From Anaspis maculata (taxonomy: Eukaryota > Arthropoda > Insecta > Coleoptera > Scraptiidae): 64,000 nt of DNA. A program made the position numbers and the translations under genes. Location: assembly GCA_949128115.1 (NCBI GenBank), contig OX421963.1:34517979-34581978 (forward strand), given 5' to 3'. Below, piece by piece: positions 23,225-34,882 of the stretch (within the stretch, counting starts at the first letter, position 1; every line of letters starts with the position of its first letter). The notes beneath the pieces are model-generated. The model searched no databases and was not told the origin of the DNA. It worked only from the letters and a program-made list of their open reading frames with translations.

Positions 23225-23745
23225 CAGTGGCGGACTAAGGGTGCGGTGGGGGCGGTCCGTCCCGGGCCTCGGGGCCTCAATCATCTAATGGGGCCCCCAA
23301 TTCCTCTTGTTTGCAAAAATACTGCAAAAAAATGTGGATAAAATCCAAAAATTTAATTTTTTTTCCTCAATGGTCATTTTTTTCGCATATTACTGAGGTG
23401 AGTAGCATTATTGTTTTTCTTTTTTTTTCATTTTAAAGTGACCTTGGCAAGCCCCATGACAACAGGTTTGGGGGCCTACACACAGGCAATAGAGGTGTGT
23501 TTGTATCACGGAATCTCTAAGAATTATTTTCACTTCAGGCTTTAGGGCCCCCGGCTCCGGATATCATAGTGCCAGGGGCCTCAAGTCTTTGAAATTTTGT
23601 ATTTCATCATTTCTTGCGGGCTTCTTACTTTTTTTACGGCGGGCCAAAAAGTTTGCCGGTCCCCCTAATATTCTCAACTTTCACTCCTTAGGGGCCCCAT
23701 CTCACAATTCCGCCCAGGGCCCCCGATTCCCTTAGTCCGCCACTG
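23225..23745. mobile_element. Non-autonomous hAT-type element 1 (521 bp)
   Basis: The ends CAGTGGCGGACTAAGGG and CCCTTAGTCCGCCACTG are inverted repeats of 17 bp. The flanks GACAGAAA at 23217-23224 and 23746-23753 are an exact 8-bp target-site duplication, the known size for hAT transposons. The body is GC-rich near both ends (GGGGCCTC, GGGGCCCC) and AT-rich in the middle, and has no transposase frame. Confidence 0.92.
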
Positions 23746-23759
23746 GACAGAAATGTCAA

Positions 23760-25990
23760 CCTGCCGGAGTTATACTTGCCCAGTGGTTCTTATAAACGTT
23801 CGTAATGCGACACATTTCGCTGGGTGATACTATTCTGACGACACAATTTATGATAAAAAATATATTTCCACTAACTGAAACTATTAGTAAGGTTTCAAAC
23901 ATCCTATACATGGAAATAAACCTTGAAATGTACTTTAATGTGCTCCGTCATCGTTTGAGAACGACTGGGTAACAAACGAGATGGTAGCCTCTATAGGGGT
24001 ATATGTATTTGAAAAGGCATAGTTATCAGCAGTCCAGCTTGATTAAGAGGTTCATGGCCATGACATGGGCGATAGGTCGCGGGAACATCACGGCACCCGT
24101 TATGGCAACGTTGCAAGTACGCCTGACGCGACAACAGCGCAATGCGCATTCTTTTCGACGTTGAATTGACATAAGACGCTCGCGCCAGCCCATGGTGGGG
24201 TGCCAAGGTACCGCTGTAGAGATTCGTTTGCTTTTGACATTATTCAGTCAAATCTTGAATGTAGCGCAATTATTTTTTTGATGAAGCGGCAATTGAGGTC
24301 TCCAATTTTCCGTTGTCTCTCTTTACTGTGACGTCATGCGTATAAGATATGGTTAATCGAGGTCATTGGGCGCTTCCCAATAAGGCGTATAAGGACACAA
24401 TTCGACACATTTGGACACAATTTGACACAGCTAGCGTTCCAATAGCAGTAATAGCACCACATGTCGACACAATCGAAACATTGGCGAGGCTGAGTTTAGA
24501 ATTGAGCTGGCAAGTGCACTTTGACATTGTGTATCCGTCTTGTCGCAGTTATTGGAAAGCGCCCTATGTTTCTTGAGATATGACATTTCGTTTCTGACAA
24601 TGGGAAATTTTTCGAATCTGACAAGCGCTCTGTCGTGTATTTATTTGATTTCAGCATGGATTTCATTATTTCACTTGTTCTTACCCTCGTTCTTGCCAAT
24701 AAGTGTGTTATATGTAGTGGAAAACTGAGAAGATACTTACAGAAATGGTTCAAGGGTGTTGTGTCGCTCTATGCGAGTCGAGAATAAGACGAATACACCC
24801 AGCATAACCATGCACCGGTTCACGAAAGACCCAAACTTGATGGAAGTGTGGCTGCACCAGCACCAGCAGGGATCACTCTGCACCAGACACGTGCATCTTA
24901 CTACGAAAAAACTCTATTACTTCGTCCATTAAAAACTCCCTTATGGGCTCTAGTGACTTTCCCCACATGATAATGGGAACAGTATAGCTATCCGATTCAA
25001 AATTCCCGCAAAAGTCAGAAACGAAACGTCCAAACGTCATAAACGTCAAAACGTCAAAGGTGACATCGAAAATCCATGTATTTTCTATCTCCTAAAATTG
25101 GAAAGGTCAATTGTTCATTAGATTATCTTGATAGTTTATTACAACTAAAAAAATTGTATAAACAAGTACTAGTGAAAATGACATTATACCATGTACCCAT
25201 CTCTAAGCAGCCATTTTTGCTCCCGCGACCTATAATAGCAGTTCTCTGTAAATCTACCTGTAACAGTACCTACCTGTGCACCAGATTCACCAGCAAAAGA
25301 AGTAGGTACCCAGTAGAGCACAGGATATTGAATATATTGTCATATGTCGAGTAACAATGTTCTTTGATTTTTCTGAGCCAGAAAACAATGCATCCATTTG
25401 AGAATGAAAACTGGTGAATTCTAAATAGTTGGCCACGCCCCTTTTTGAAGAAAAATCGCTTGTGACTGAAAGCAGGGGGCAGGGGTGACACCACTTTAAT
25501 GGGTAGAGGGACTGAGTAACACATTATTTTTAAGGCCTTCCAACTTTCTGCATTTTAGTGTTTGTTTAAAAAAACAGAATCGAACAAAAGAATCGATAAT
25601 AAAATCTGTCTTGCAAAATTTCAATGATTTTAAACAAGACAATTTTCAGATATTTAATATTTTGTAACTTGAGAACGGGTCCTTGGATTTGACTTTTTTT
25701 GTGCTATTATGAAGAGAAATTGAATACCTTCAAAGTGATACATCAGCGAACTCGTATTCCCATTTAAAATGTCTAGAAGAGTAATTTTCCCGAGTTCCTG
25801 TTTGGGGATGGAGCAGAAAATTTAAATTTATGCTAATTAATCATGTGTCCGCTACAAATGAAATCGGCTTGTCTCGAAATTTATTTGGAAATTCCTTTTT
25901 GAGAAATCGAAGATAGGAAGTTTTGACTGACGCCCTGTATTGGCGAAATAATAAGAACGCTAGAACGTTTGGTGCTTCAGAAGCTGCAAT
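23760..25990. other. Unclassified sequence
   Basis: A short irregular array of GACACAATTTGACACA-like words lies at 24393-24475. Three overlapping 60-85 codon frames at 24496-24753 cancel each other. The words AACGTCATAAACGTCAAAACG repeat near 25027-25060. No gene is recognised. Confidence 0.4.
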
Positions 25991-25997
25991 AGCAGAC

Positions 25998-26160
25998 GAA
26001 CCCAGTCGGTAGCACGGTGAGCTCGGCCTCGCTTTCAAAAGCGAAGGTCCCGGGTTCACATCCGCACTGGCCAAACACTTCCTTAGTACTGGGGCATCTA
26101 TTATAGTGCGGTGGTGCACCGGGAACAGGGATGAAACAAAAAAATCATCAAAATAAAACC
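25998..26160 (+). repeat. tRNA-derived SINE-like element
   Basis: TCGGTAGCACGGTGAGCTCG resembles an RNA polymerase III box A, and GGTTCACATCC, 38 bp on, resembles box B (consensus GGTTCRANNCC). Between them CGCTTTCAAAAGCG forms an anticodon-like stem. A non-tRNA body (GGGGCATCTATTATAGTGCG) follows and the region ends in an A-rich stretch around 26130-26160. The acceptor stem does not close, so it is not a working tRNA. Confidence 0.55.
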
Positions 26161-26284
26161 CCACTTATTGATCCCCCATTGATCCAAACATGTCCTCGTT
26201 GTTATCGTCATCACTGTTATCGTTACTGAAAAAAAAAACACTGAAAAACCTGCTTAATAACCTAGTAGTTGATGCAGGGCAAAA

Positions 26285-26305
26285 AAAGATAAGAGACGGA
26301 CGGAC
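26285..26305. repeat. (GACG)n simple repeat
   Basis: Four GACG units in a GACGGACGGACGGACGG run. GTCC/GTCT-type runs also occur at 28078-28110 and 52290-52345. Confidence 0.85.
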
Positions 26306-26455
26306 GGACGGAGAAAGCAGACTATTGACTTATACCTAAGTTGAAAATGTGCTAAAAATGATAATTTGAATAATGGTGATCAATTATTCAGGATCATAAT
26401 TCAAAGATCATAATGATCTTTTATGGTTATGTCGAAACTGTAAAAGCAATAATTC

Positions 26456-26694
26456 ACCGTCAGTTCCACAAAAAAGATGATCAGCGATCAAGGCTGATTG
26501 CAAATAAACTGAACTTTTTTCTGCTGAATGCTAGGCGAATACCCACAAAAAATGCCTGAAATCTGTACTAGACCCATCATCTTTTCATTATTGAGGGATA
26601 AACCACCATTTCCATTTATCAGTCAGCTACAAATTGACAAACAAAAATCGCGAATCAACTAATCTCGTATTATCTGTTTTATGGAACCCACGGT
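26456..26694 (-). repeat. MITE with GGGTTYCA / TGGAACTGAC ends, copy 2
   Basis: Inverted relative of 20231-20470: it opens ACCGTCAGTTCCACAAAAAA and closes ATCTGTTTTATGGAACCCA. Shared words in between include TGCCTGAAATCTGTACTAGA, CAGTCAGCTACAAATTGACA and CTAATCTCGTATTATCTG. The copies differ by small indels. Confidence 0.85.
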
Positions 26695-26699
26695 AAGTA

Positions 26700-28033
26700 G
26701 GAGTACATCGTCTCCTAACATCACATTAACGAAGTTAGTGAGCAATTTGAATCCGAAAATTGGCAGTTTTTATTTTTAAGAATGTTTCCACATTTTTAGT
26801 GAAAGTTGCGAAATAACATTTCTGTACCTATAGGTACAATATTAGTAGCACCATGGAAAGTCAAGACCGTCTCTTGTAGAAATGGGGCCATGGACATAAA
26901 CTTATGAGGGACGAGGGAGGAAGGCCCTCTTGTAAAGGCATGTGAAAAAACGCCAGCGAAGCAAGCAGCCTTCGAACAATGCCTTAAGACGGCAGTGACG
27001 GCACTGTGGGAATTAGGTAGGTATCTACTATCTCTGAGTGAATCTGGGGTTGTTATTCCCGGTCCATTTCCAAATACTCTTCTTATCCGATTTTCCTGGA
27101 GCATGCTTACGTAACAGCTTTTTCCAAACGCTTTCACGTAAAACACGGAACTAAAGATCACCAAAACGTGGTCGATGGCCATTTGATTAGGTACTCTGAT
27201 TTTCGCAGCGCCTTGTTTGAAACCAGGGAAAATGTAGACATTTTCATTAACGCAGAATCGCTTTGTAATGAGCGTGAGACTTTATTGCATCGCTTTTTCA
27301 TAACGAAACGCACTACGGTTCAATATCCGTCCTCCTAAATTCTCCAACTTTCCACCACGTGCTGGGACCACGTTGGGTTGGGGGCGGCTGGAAGTAAATT
27401 AATTTGGAGATGTGAAGGTATATGGTGTTATTTTAATCAAAGTGCCGTTCCTCGAAAACAGGGGTCGTTGAGGGGAAAGTGGGGTGTTCAGATAGTAATT
27501 AGTCTGACATCACCTTAAACAAACAGCCACTTTACGTGCGATTCGAATAGAAGAAGAAGAAGAATTATCAGTTTATATGCTTATAACTATAAGTGTACAC
27601 ACTGAACGAAACAAAAGACAAAAAAAAGTTGTATTGAATTTGTAGCTGCGTAAGTATGCATGGGTGAATAGCAGATAAAGGTATGCGATTCATTTTTGTC
27701 ATAACAGATTGGAATCGATAATCGATGAGTTTGTATTATTTGCCTCGGTCGTTTTAATTACGGAAGTCAGTGCGGAAATGTGTGCTTGTGCTGATCGTCC
27801 ATGAGATAAGTCTTGACCTGCTATTGCCATGGGATAACATCGTTAAAACTCAAAGCTCCAAAAAAGTAATTGGATTGCTGCGGAATTGAATACCTACCTA
27901 TGCCTTAATTCTAAATTCTATAGCGTGTAGGTACGACCTGCTCGTTTTTAGGTGAGAAAATTGTAAAATATAAATTGACAGGTATACTGACTACCTACCT
28001 CATGTACTTACCTACTCACCAGTTTGTTTTTTT
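26700..28033. other. Unclassified sequence
   Basis: A 128-codon minus-strand frame (26796-27182) has no recognisable motif and no splice context. The rest is AT-rich with no visible repeat. Confidence 0.4.
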
Positions 28034-28110
28034 AGCGCATTTTCCATCTTGATGAAAATCGCTATTACAGCCGCTTTGTCCGTCTGTCCGACCGTCTGTC
28101 CGTTCCTCGA
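28034..28110 (-). repeat. Fragment of the TTTTAGC-GCATTTT / GTCTGTCC repeat family
   Basis: TTTTTAGCGCATTTTCCATC, then GATGAAAATCG, leads to TTTGTCCGTCTGTCCGACCG. The same arrangement opens the inverted pair at 52247-52440 and 53100-53270. It is a short, decayed relative. The strand sign is arbitrary. Confidence 0.55.
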
Positions 28111-28460
28111 ACCTCTCGCAAACTAGACGCCCTAGCTTTCTAATGTTTTCGCTGTTGAAAGCTCTCACTCTGTCTGTCAACTGTCAACTGTCACTCCCAA
28201 AGCTGGGCTAGGCTATATTGAATGTCTATATATTGCGCCTTCAACATAGAGAAAACCGCCCCCGATCAACTTGAAAGAACATGATATTGCAATTTCTCCC
28301 AGACCTAATGCTCTGGTGTTCTCATTTTATGAATGATACATAGTTGCCACTTATAAACGTAAGCCCAGAAACGTTCCATCTTCAATATGCGCCGCCGACA
28401 TGAAAACACTGCTAAAAACCGCACCCAATCAATTTAAAATAAAAAACCCGAAGACTAACT

Positions 28461-28696
28461 GTGGGTTCCACCAAAATATTTAACCAGCTGATAGCTAACT
28501 TGAGATTTATTTTGATGGATTCTGGCCAAATGGTCAATTTAAATTCAGGTTTCACGCTGAGTAATTGATCAAAGGGTGGTAGACTTGCGATTTAACGTAT
28601 TTTTCAAAATGAATCTACCAACATTGACCGCAGTAAAAATCATCCGTTTAATCTCGGTTTAGCTTGAACCGCTCTTAAATTTTTTGGTGGAACCCG
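28461..28696. repeat. MITE with GGGTTCCACC ends, relative of 20231 and 26456
   Basis: GGGTTCCACCAAAATATTTAA at the left, minus its last base, pairs with the right end TTAAATTTTTTGGTGGAACC. It carries AGCTGATAGC and TGAATCTACC words inside and is about 236 bp long. Its GTGGGTTCCA start matches one end of the other two copies but the body is diverged. Confidence 0.75.
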
Positions 28697-28700
28697 TGGA

Positions 28701-29217
28701 TAGCGATCTAATTCTTTCTCTATATAAATAGCTGACTAAAAGTGGGAAAGTATAGGCTACTTTGGGTTAGTCGCCGCCCCCAGATTCCGTCCCCAAACGA
28801 CAAAAAGTGCAACTTCAACAATTGTTACTGATTGAGATGTTTGCTCAAACATTTACAAACTGCCAACTCAAACTGTGCAACATTTGCTTAGCCGAACGCT
28901 GCCGCTCCCGCACGCCGCCCCCAAAGTAAGAGATCAATGAAAAGCATAAAACCGAAGACATAGCCATCTAAGTCTTCCGCTATATGGATAGCTGACTAAA
29001 AATGGGCAAGGATAGGCTATTTTTGATATGGCGCCGCCTTCAGCTTCCGCCGCCAAAGAAAAAAGTGGAACTTTCAACAATTTCCACTGATTTAGATGTT
29101 AATGTTACCTTCAACATTTGGAAACTCCCAACACAAACTGTGCAAGAGTTTCTTTGCCAAACGCTGCCGCTCCCACACCCCGCCCCCAAAGTAAGAGATA
29201 AATGTAAAACATAAACC
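28701..29217. repeat. Tandem duplication, two units of about 260 bp
   Basis: Unit 1 (28701-28953) runs from TAGCGATCTA through AATAGCTGACTAAAAGTGGG, CAACTCAAACTGTGCAACAT and GAACGCTGCCGCTCCCGCAC to CCCAAAGTAAGAGATCAATG. Unit 2 (28961-29217) repeats the same order with substitutions: TAGCCATCTA, GGATAGCTGACTAAAAATGG, CACAAACTGTGCAAGAG, AAACGCTGCCGCTCCCACAC and GTAAGAGATAAATG. Opposing frames in unit 2 (29002-29346) are not conserved in unit 1, which argues against coding. Confidence 0.88.
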
Positions 29218-30166
29218 TTGATGATGATTGAAAGAATTTTCATTCAAATCTATTTCATTGGCAAGTACCCCATTCCGATAACAAAATATCACAATGAGTT
29301 TCGATTGAAGAGAGTCGGCAAAGAATGATGTTTCTCCTTCAACCAATTTTCTTTACATTCACAATATGCCTCTTTAAGGAAATGCGCTACTGAGACTCAC
29401 GCACGTGAGTCATGCTCACTTATTTTTAATTCGGTCCTTCGGTCAGCGATTACTTATTTGAAATATTGCATTGCCTTCGAAATTGCGTTTAGCATTCTTT
29501 ATCGTGACATTTCACTTGGTAGGTACCGTAAAGCGTTTGCAAAAGACTGTAATATTAGATACGACAGGGCCAAACCGTCCTCAAGCTGCGACGATCTCGC
29601 CTAACAGACCTGAACGAAGTAGCTCGACAAAATGTTGATCCTTGTCTAAAACGCCATACCTCTATGCGCGAGTTTTTGTTGTCGACAACTGAAAATGATT
29701 TTCATATAAATTCCACACTTTCAAACATATAGAAGTTATTCTGGATCAATAACCTTGAGTTTATTATCGAATATGAGTTCAAAACTTGAGTGGGCAGTGG
29801 GCAGTGGGGTACATATTTGGAAAGTGGATTTGAAAATTTATTTTCAAAGAGCCGCAAACATGAAGTGTCTGAAATGATTGGGGAGGATTTCTAGCCGATT
29901 TCTAGGCCACAACTTCCAAATAAGTTCTGTCTTGTTCTTGAAGAACGTTTGATAGGTAAGAACATATTCAAGTATTTGTCTTGAGAGTTGTATCAAAACA
30001 AAACCATTTATATGGTAAAAGAGAATGGACTGTATATGGCCTTTGGTTTGGGTCAAGCAAGAGGAGCCATTTGCCAACAAGTTTTAGACTTTTTTGGAAC
30101 TAATCGGCTAAACAAGAAAGATCTCGTGGGAAATTCATCTTTTACTTTTATCAACACTATACATAT

Positions 30167-30685
30167 TGTTACGATATTTCGCGTACGGGTTCGAATATAT
30201 TAATTTGAGACGATTGTTTTAAAACAAACACTGTTTATTTCTGCGTATAACAATCAATACACCAACAATTATTCACGCTTGGAATTATATCGCAGGTACT
30301 TCGCTTGTTATCACTCGCTATCCAATTCAATACTGCCGCGAGCTGCCGGCTGATGCCTTATACATATAAGGCCTCCGAACAGCGTTCCCGAGCTTTCTGT
30401 CTACTTCCAGCAAATTCCATAGTGCCTGGCATATTCGGTTTCTAGACCATTCCTGAATAATCACACACACCTTCCGCGTGCTTTCCATGTGTTCTGGAAT
30501 CTGCACCTCCGCCAAAGTGGACTGATGTGCCTTGATCGAACGTTGGAGTCTCCATTCAGTTTCACATACACGAACGCTCTGGAATGCACCAGATCGCTCT
30601 AGACTTCTACACTGCGATCTAATGGATGGAAGGATCCAGAAAGATCGAGTGTTTACCAATATAAACGGGATCGCCGCTCGTAACA
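30167..30685. mobile_element. Solo LTR of an LTR retrotransposon (519 bp)
   Basis: The element opens TGTTACGATATTTCGCGTAC and closes CGCCGCTCGTAACA, giving the canonical TG...CA ends with a short terminal palindrome (TGTTACG/CGTAACA). ATAT lies on both sides (30163-30166 and 30686-30689), a 4-bp duplication typical of Gypsy or BEL-type elements. A TATA-like word TACATATAAGG occurs near 30361. There is no internal coding region, so recombination between two LTRs removed it. Related fragments occur at 5745, 9672, 39510 and 54815. The 119-codon minus frame inside is incidental. Confidence 0.88.
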
Positions 30686-30689
30686 ATAT

Positions 30690-33600
30690 TACATATTCAT
30701 AGTCATATTTATTGTTAACTACGGTTTATTACCGTAGTATAACTATTGTTTATCATCTGTTTTATTATTATTGTTATCTTGATTGATCAGTATGCCGTGT
30801 TGTGAGCAACCTGTTAAATACAGGCGGCACACCTTTACATTTTAATAAAGGTTTTTTTCTCTCAAAAAATTTTGAAAAAATGCAATTGGATTGATTATTT
30901 CCTCACTTGGTAGGTATAAAGGTAAGTAATAATTAACGTGGAGGTCAGTCTGCAGTCACAATGTGAACTAATGCATAAGTAGGTGAAATGACTCATAGTG
31001 TTTGTCGGGTAGTTTTCGTAAATTCATATTTTGCCGCCCACTACCAATCAGCGCTCTGGCATTCGCATAGTCCTTTCTTTAAACTGGCACTCACCCTTGA
31101 TGGAACCGTCGTCCTAGTGATACCTTGCCTACTTGAGAACAGTTACATTACCTAAGCGGTTTCTAAGCCAGTATCCCGTTCATTTTGTGAACATAACATA
31201 ATAATTATAACGCTGTCGCTACACTATCCTAGCGCAGCACATCTGTAAATTTTCTATAACTATCAATTCCCGGTGTGGATAATGAAAAACGTTAAAAAAA
31301 AAGTAAGGCAGTTTCTATCGCACAGTGTTTCTTTATTTGTGAAATAATGACTGCCTAGGAGCCTAGGTATTGTATACCTCGGTATACACCCATCACCTCT
31401 ATTGAATTAATGAGAATATTTTATCGTTCAGGCATGAAAGAGAGGAGGATGCTAATCAAAAGGACTGCTGCCGGAACTTCAAACGGAATGTGTTAAATAA
31501 GAGGTCGGCAGGAAACCCGATTGGAAGGATGTTTGGAAAAATCATCAAAAGGGACGGGCAATTTCAGGAGCTGCCGACACAGAAACTACACAAAAACTGA
31601 TGCCGCCGCGCTGTGCCGTTCCTTCTGCTGCCTATGACAACCACACATCACTATCCCACTGTGTTTTGGACAATAATCGTACACGTTCAGAGTTTCCTAC
31701 ACTCCACCTCCAAATGAAAAATTTAATGTCACAGAGACTGAGAATAGATTGCCAGAAACAAAAGATATCGTGACTGTGGAATTGTATATTACGTATAGGG
31801 TATAAGCAGAACATGTCTGTCACGCGTCAAGTCGGGTGAGAAATTTTTTAAATTTTTTAGAAATCTTTTGCCTCGAAAACACTCCAGGAAGGCAAGGAGC
31901 CACCTTTTGACATAGTAGGTTCACCACTGTGATTCTAGTTGACTAGGCAAATTTTCAACTTCAGCATTGTAAGCTTGCTGGATCTTTTTACCTGGTATGA
32001 AACTGGCTTCTCTAAAAGTAAAGTTATATTTCTTATCAAATTGATATTAAGATCTTGGAAAGCTGACCTTGTCATACGTGGAACTGCGACTAGGGGGACG
32101 CAGTTCTGTGTTACCGTCATTTATAGACTGCAAAACAGCACGGGGCCGCAGTCAATCCTAAGTAATCTTGACGGCGGCCATTCAGGGCCGACAAAAACTG
32201 GTCCCGGGAAGCCCCAAAACGAAAGCAAATTGCAAATTGAAGGTACTAACATCAATTTCGGTCCAATACGCAACTTTCGGCGGCTGGGATTTTCAAAATT
32301 TGGTTCAATTAACTTTTTATACGTAAACTCTTTTGCCAATGACAGACCGCACGGCGATCCTTGTATCACCTATAATTCTTAGGGCTTGGCGTGTTTTTTC
32401 GACTGAAACAGGCGAAAGGGTTGGTGATTGCATGGGGCCCCAACGAAGCGCAACGGCCATTTGGACGAAGGGCTTGTATATTCTTTAATTTGAACCATCG
32501 AAAGTTGAACCAGATTCAAGAGGTTGGAAATATTTTTGACAACTGTCAAATGTCAGGGCTCCTTTGATTCATTTGTTCATTGGCGAAAATCAAAACAGGT
32601 TGAAAAATCACTACATTTTCCAATAAAATGAAAAAACGCGTCAGACATCACGTCCCGCAAAAATGTTCCGTCATCTGCAGAGGAAATACGCAAAAAATGT
32701 GTTTCAAAACTGGTTCGGACGACTTCGTGTCTCTTCGTGAATTATTGTGCCGAATGAAGCCAGGGCAGTCAACTGCCAAATTTTAGCCGACTAGAATCAC
32801 GGTAGAAGTGAACATACTAAACATGAACAACTGCAAAATTTCAGGAACCACTTGTTAAGACCCAGTTCGGATTTAGAACCCTAAAAACAAAATCTCTCCA
32901 CTTAGCACACCACAAAAGTATTCCGCCTATAGGATTATGTGCTATAAGGTACCTATGGACGTTAGGTATATCATGGGTTTTTTCACTCACATTTCAGGTA
33001 CAGGTATAGATACTCGTACATCAACCCTCTGGAGATTGTTTGTCTAAGTACATACCTTTCGGAGGGCTCAGGATAATGCGTCAGTCAGGCAACATCAATT
33101 TGAATAATACATTTTCTAAGCTCTCGCGCGACATTGAGGCACACATAAATCCCTGGAAGCTACTCTCGCCGCCCTGCAATAATAAAGCATTTGATGGCGT
33201 GCTGTTTTATCGAGATGAATTTTTTATGGGCATGTTTGGCGCTACTTCACTACTGGAAATTAATAGGGAGGCGTAAACGTCATACCAGGGTCGAAATTGG
33301 GAAAAAATTAATTTATCGTCTCCAGTGTCAGTTATGCCATCGCTTTTGCGTCGGTCTACCGCCGCTGAGGTGCGGAATGTTTTTATGCGAGGATTAAGAG
33401 GTATAAGGTATATTTTTTGCGAAAGGTGTGTGAAACTTTTTATGTCGCACAACTAAATCAAAAACAAAATTAATGGTCCACCTTAACTTAGGTGAAGCTA
33501 AGTTTGACAGCTCGAGGCATCAAAAAGAGTGAATGATTAAGCACTTCCATTCTAAAAATGTGCCATAAGATTACTTACATAAGTACCGCCATAAATATTC

Positions 33601-33704
33601 GTTGTTCTAAAAACTAAACTCGCATTTCTTTAGCATTAAATAATTATTAGGTCAGGCAGTCGGCTATAAAGCAGCCAGTACAGTAATAATTGTCAATTAG
33701 GATA
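30690..33704. other. Unclassified 3-kb interval
   Basis: A 147-codon plus-strand frame (31939-32382) and its mirror on the other strand have no motif I know, and their overlap argues against either being real. Frames at 33040-33452 likewise overlap on both strands. There is no clear inverted or tandem repeat. The interval could hold unrecognised exons or old transposon sequence. Confidence 0.4.
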
Positions 33705-33712
33705 GCTAGGAT

Positions 33713-34287
33713 TAGGGCATCCAATCCCGAGACAAAATCGAAATCCCGGGATTTCGGGATTGAAAATTCCAAATCCCGGGATCCCGGGATTTTCGGGATT
33801 TTTCAAATGATGCAGTTTTTCACCTCAGTTGAGTAAAAAACAGAGTCAATGCAAGAAACACAGATCATGCAAGTAAGTACATCATCATTTGACACCAATA
33901 TCAGTATTTTATTGTATTTATTTTGCATAAATGAAACACCGCAGTTGCATTGCAATATTGCGTGCTTCCTTTGAGAAACCAAAAACTACTCGCTGAAGGA
34001 AAAACCAACTGTTTTTCTTCAATTTAGTATAGTTTTGTTTTATTTAATGAGTTTGGACATGTTCTTTACTTTTCATGGGCCGGTATTCTCATTTCCATAT
34101 GAAATAATGATGTGCTTACTTTAATAATCTGTGTTTCTTGTATTGACTCTATTGTTCATTCAGCTCAAGTAAAGAGATGCATCATTTCAAAAATCCCGAA
34201 AATCCCGGGATTTCGGTGAAAAAAATCCCGGGATTTTCGGGATTGGAAACCTAACGGGATCCCGGGATCCCGGGATTGGATGCCCTA
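33713..34287. mobile_element. Non-autonomous hAT-type element 2 (575 bp)
   Basis: Begins TAGGGCATCCAATCCCGAG and ends CCCGGGATTGGATGCCCTA, so the terminal inverted repeat is TAGGGCATCCAATCCCG. GCTAGGAT flanks it exactly on both sides (33705-33712 and 34288-34295), an 8-bp duplication as expected for hAT. Sub-terminal CCCGGGATTT words repeat several times at each end in both orientations, as in hAT transposase-binding regions (inference). It lies directly upstream of a LINE 3' end. Confidence 0.92.
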
Positions 34288-34288
34288 G

Positions 34289-34525
34289 CTAGGATCACCT
34301 AGCTATCTCACGCGCTTGATTACGTATCGCGCGGATGTTCACAACATAAACATCAGACGGCGGGACCTACTCTCCATACCTGTTCACAAAACCGAATTCT
34401 TCAAACGGTCTTTTTCTTACAATATTGCGAGGGTTATGAATGACATCGATTTTAATTATCGCTTGCTGAGTGGTTCGCAGTTTAGGAGGGAGATGCGGTA
34501 TCGTTTGCTCAAGCCTAATACATAA
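34289..34525 (+). pseudogene. Non-LTR retrotransposon C-terminal fragment (3)
   Basis: The frame reads SPSYLTRLITYRADVHNIN, then RRRDLLSIPVHKTEFFKRSF, then SYNIARVMNDIDF and ends LLKPNT with a stop at 34523. The pattern RRRDLLSIP.H.T.FF..SF close to a stop is the typical tail of Jockey/CR1-like LINE polymerases. There is no usable ATG (the first apparent start is TTG), so it is a 5'-truncated remnant. hAT element 2 with its duplication abuts the upstream side. A 3' untranslated part with a hairpin and a TTTA tail follows. Confidence 0.7.
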
Positions 34526-34706
34526 CTTATCAGTAAGGAAAATATGCCTGCGTTTCATTATTATTCATTGTCTTCCGGGAAAATTGTTTTCTTTTTGCCA
34601 TGTGATTGTCCTATTCTTTTTTAATCACCGAATATCACTATTGCTTTCAGTATTTTGTAATTCCGCGAGTGCGGTAGTATCGACTATATTTCATTTTATT
34701 ATCAAC

Positions 34707-34782
34707 AGGGTGATCATGGAAGATCAGACTTCCACTTGTAGTAGTAATCTCTGCAAGTGGGAGAATTGAATGATCACCCTGA
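34707..34782. repeat. Hairpin in the LINE 3' region
   Basis: CAGGGTGATCAT pairs with ATGATCACCCTG, and the inner GACTTCCACTTGTAG pairs with CTCTGCAAGTGGGAG around a loop of about 7 bases (TAGTAAT). The tip resembles the palindrome at 1745-1772. It could be a nested mini-MITE or a structure used by the LINE. Confidence 0.8.
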
Positions 34783-34825
34783 GGTTTACCCTGACAGAAC
34801 ATTTATTTTTTCATTTATATGTATA

Positions 34826-34882
34826 TTTTATAATTTGGGTCAATAAACATTTATTTATTTATTATTTATTTATTTATAATTA
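34826..34882 (+). repeat. (TTTA)n tail of the LINE fragment
   Basis: Starting AATAAACATTTATTTATTTA, the sequence continues as TTTA units to about 34880. Short microsatellite tails at the 3' end are usual for CR1/Jockey-type LINEs. Confidence 0.75.

Noticed and set aside
30327..30686. 119-codon minus-strand gene
   Set aside because: Lies wholly inside the solo LTR and resembles no protein.
31939..32382. 147-codon plus-strand frame as a gene
   Set aside because: No recognisable motif, and overlapped by open frames on the opposite strand (31935-32120 and 32121-32369).
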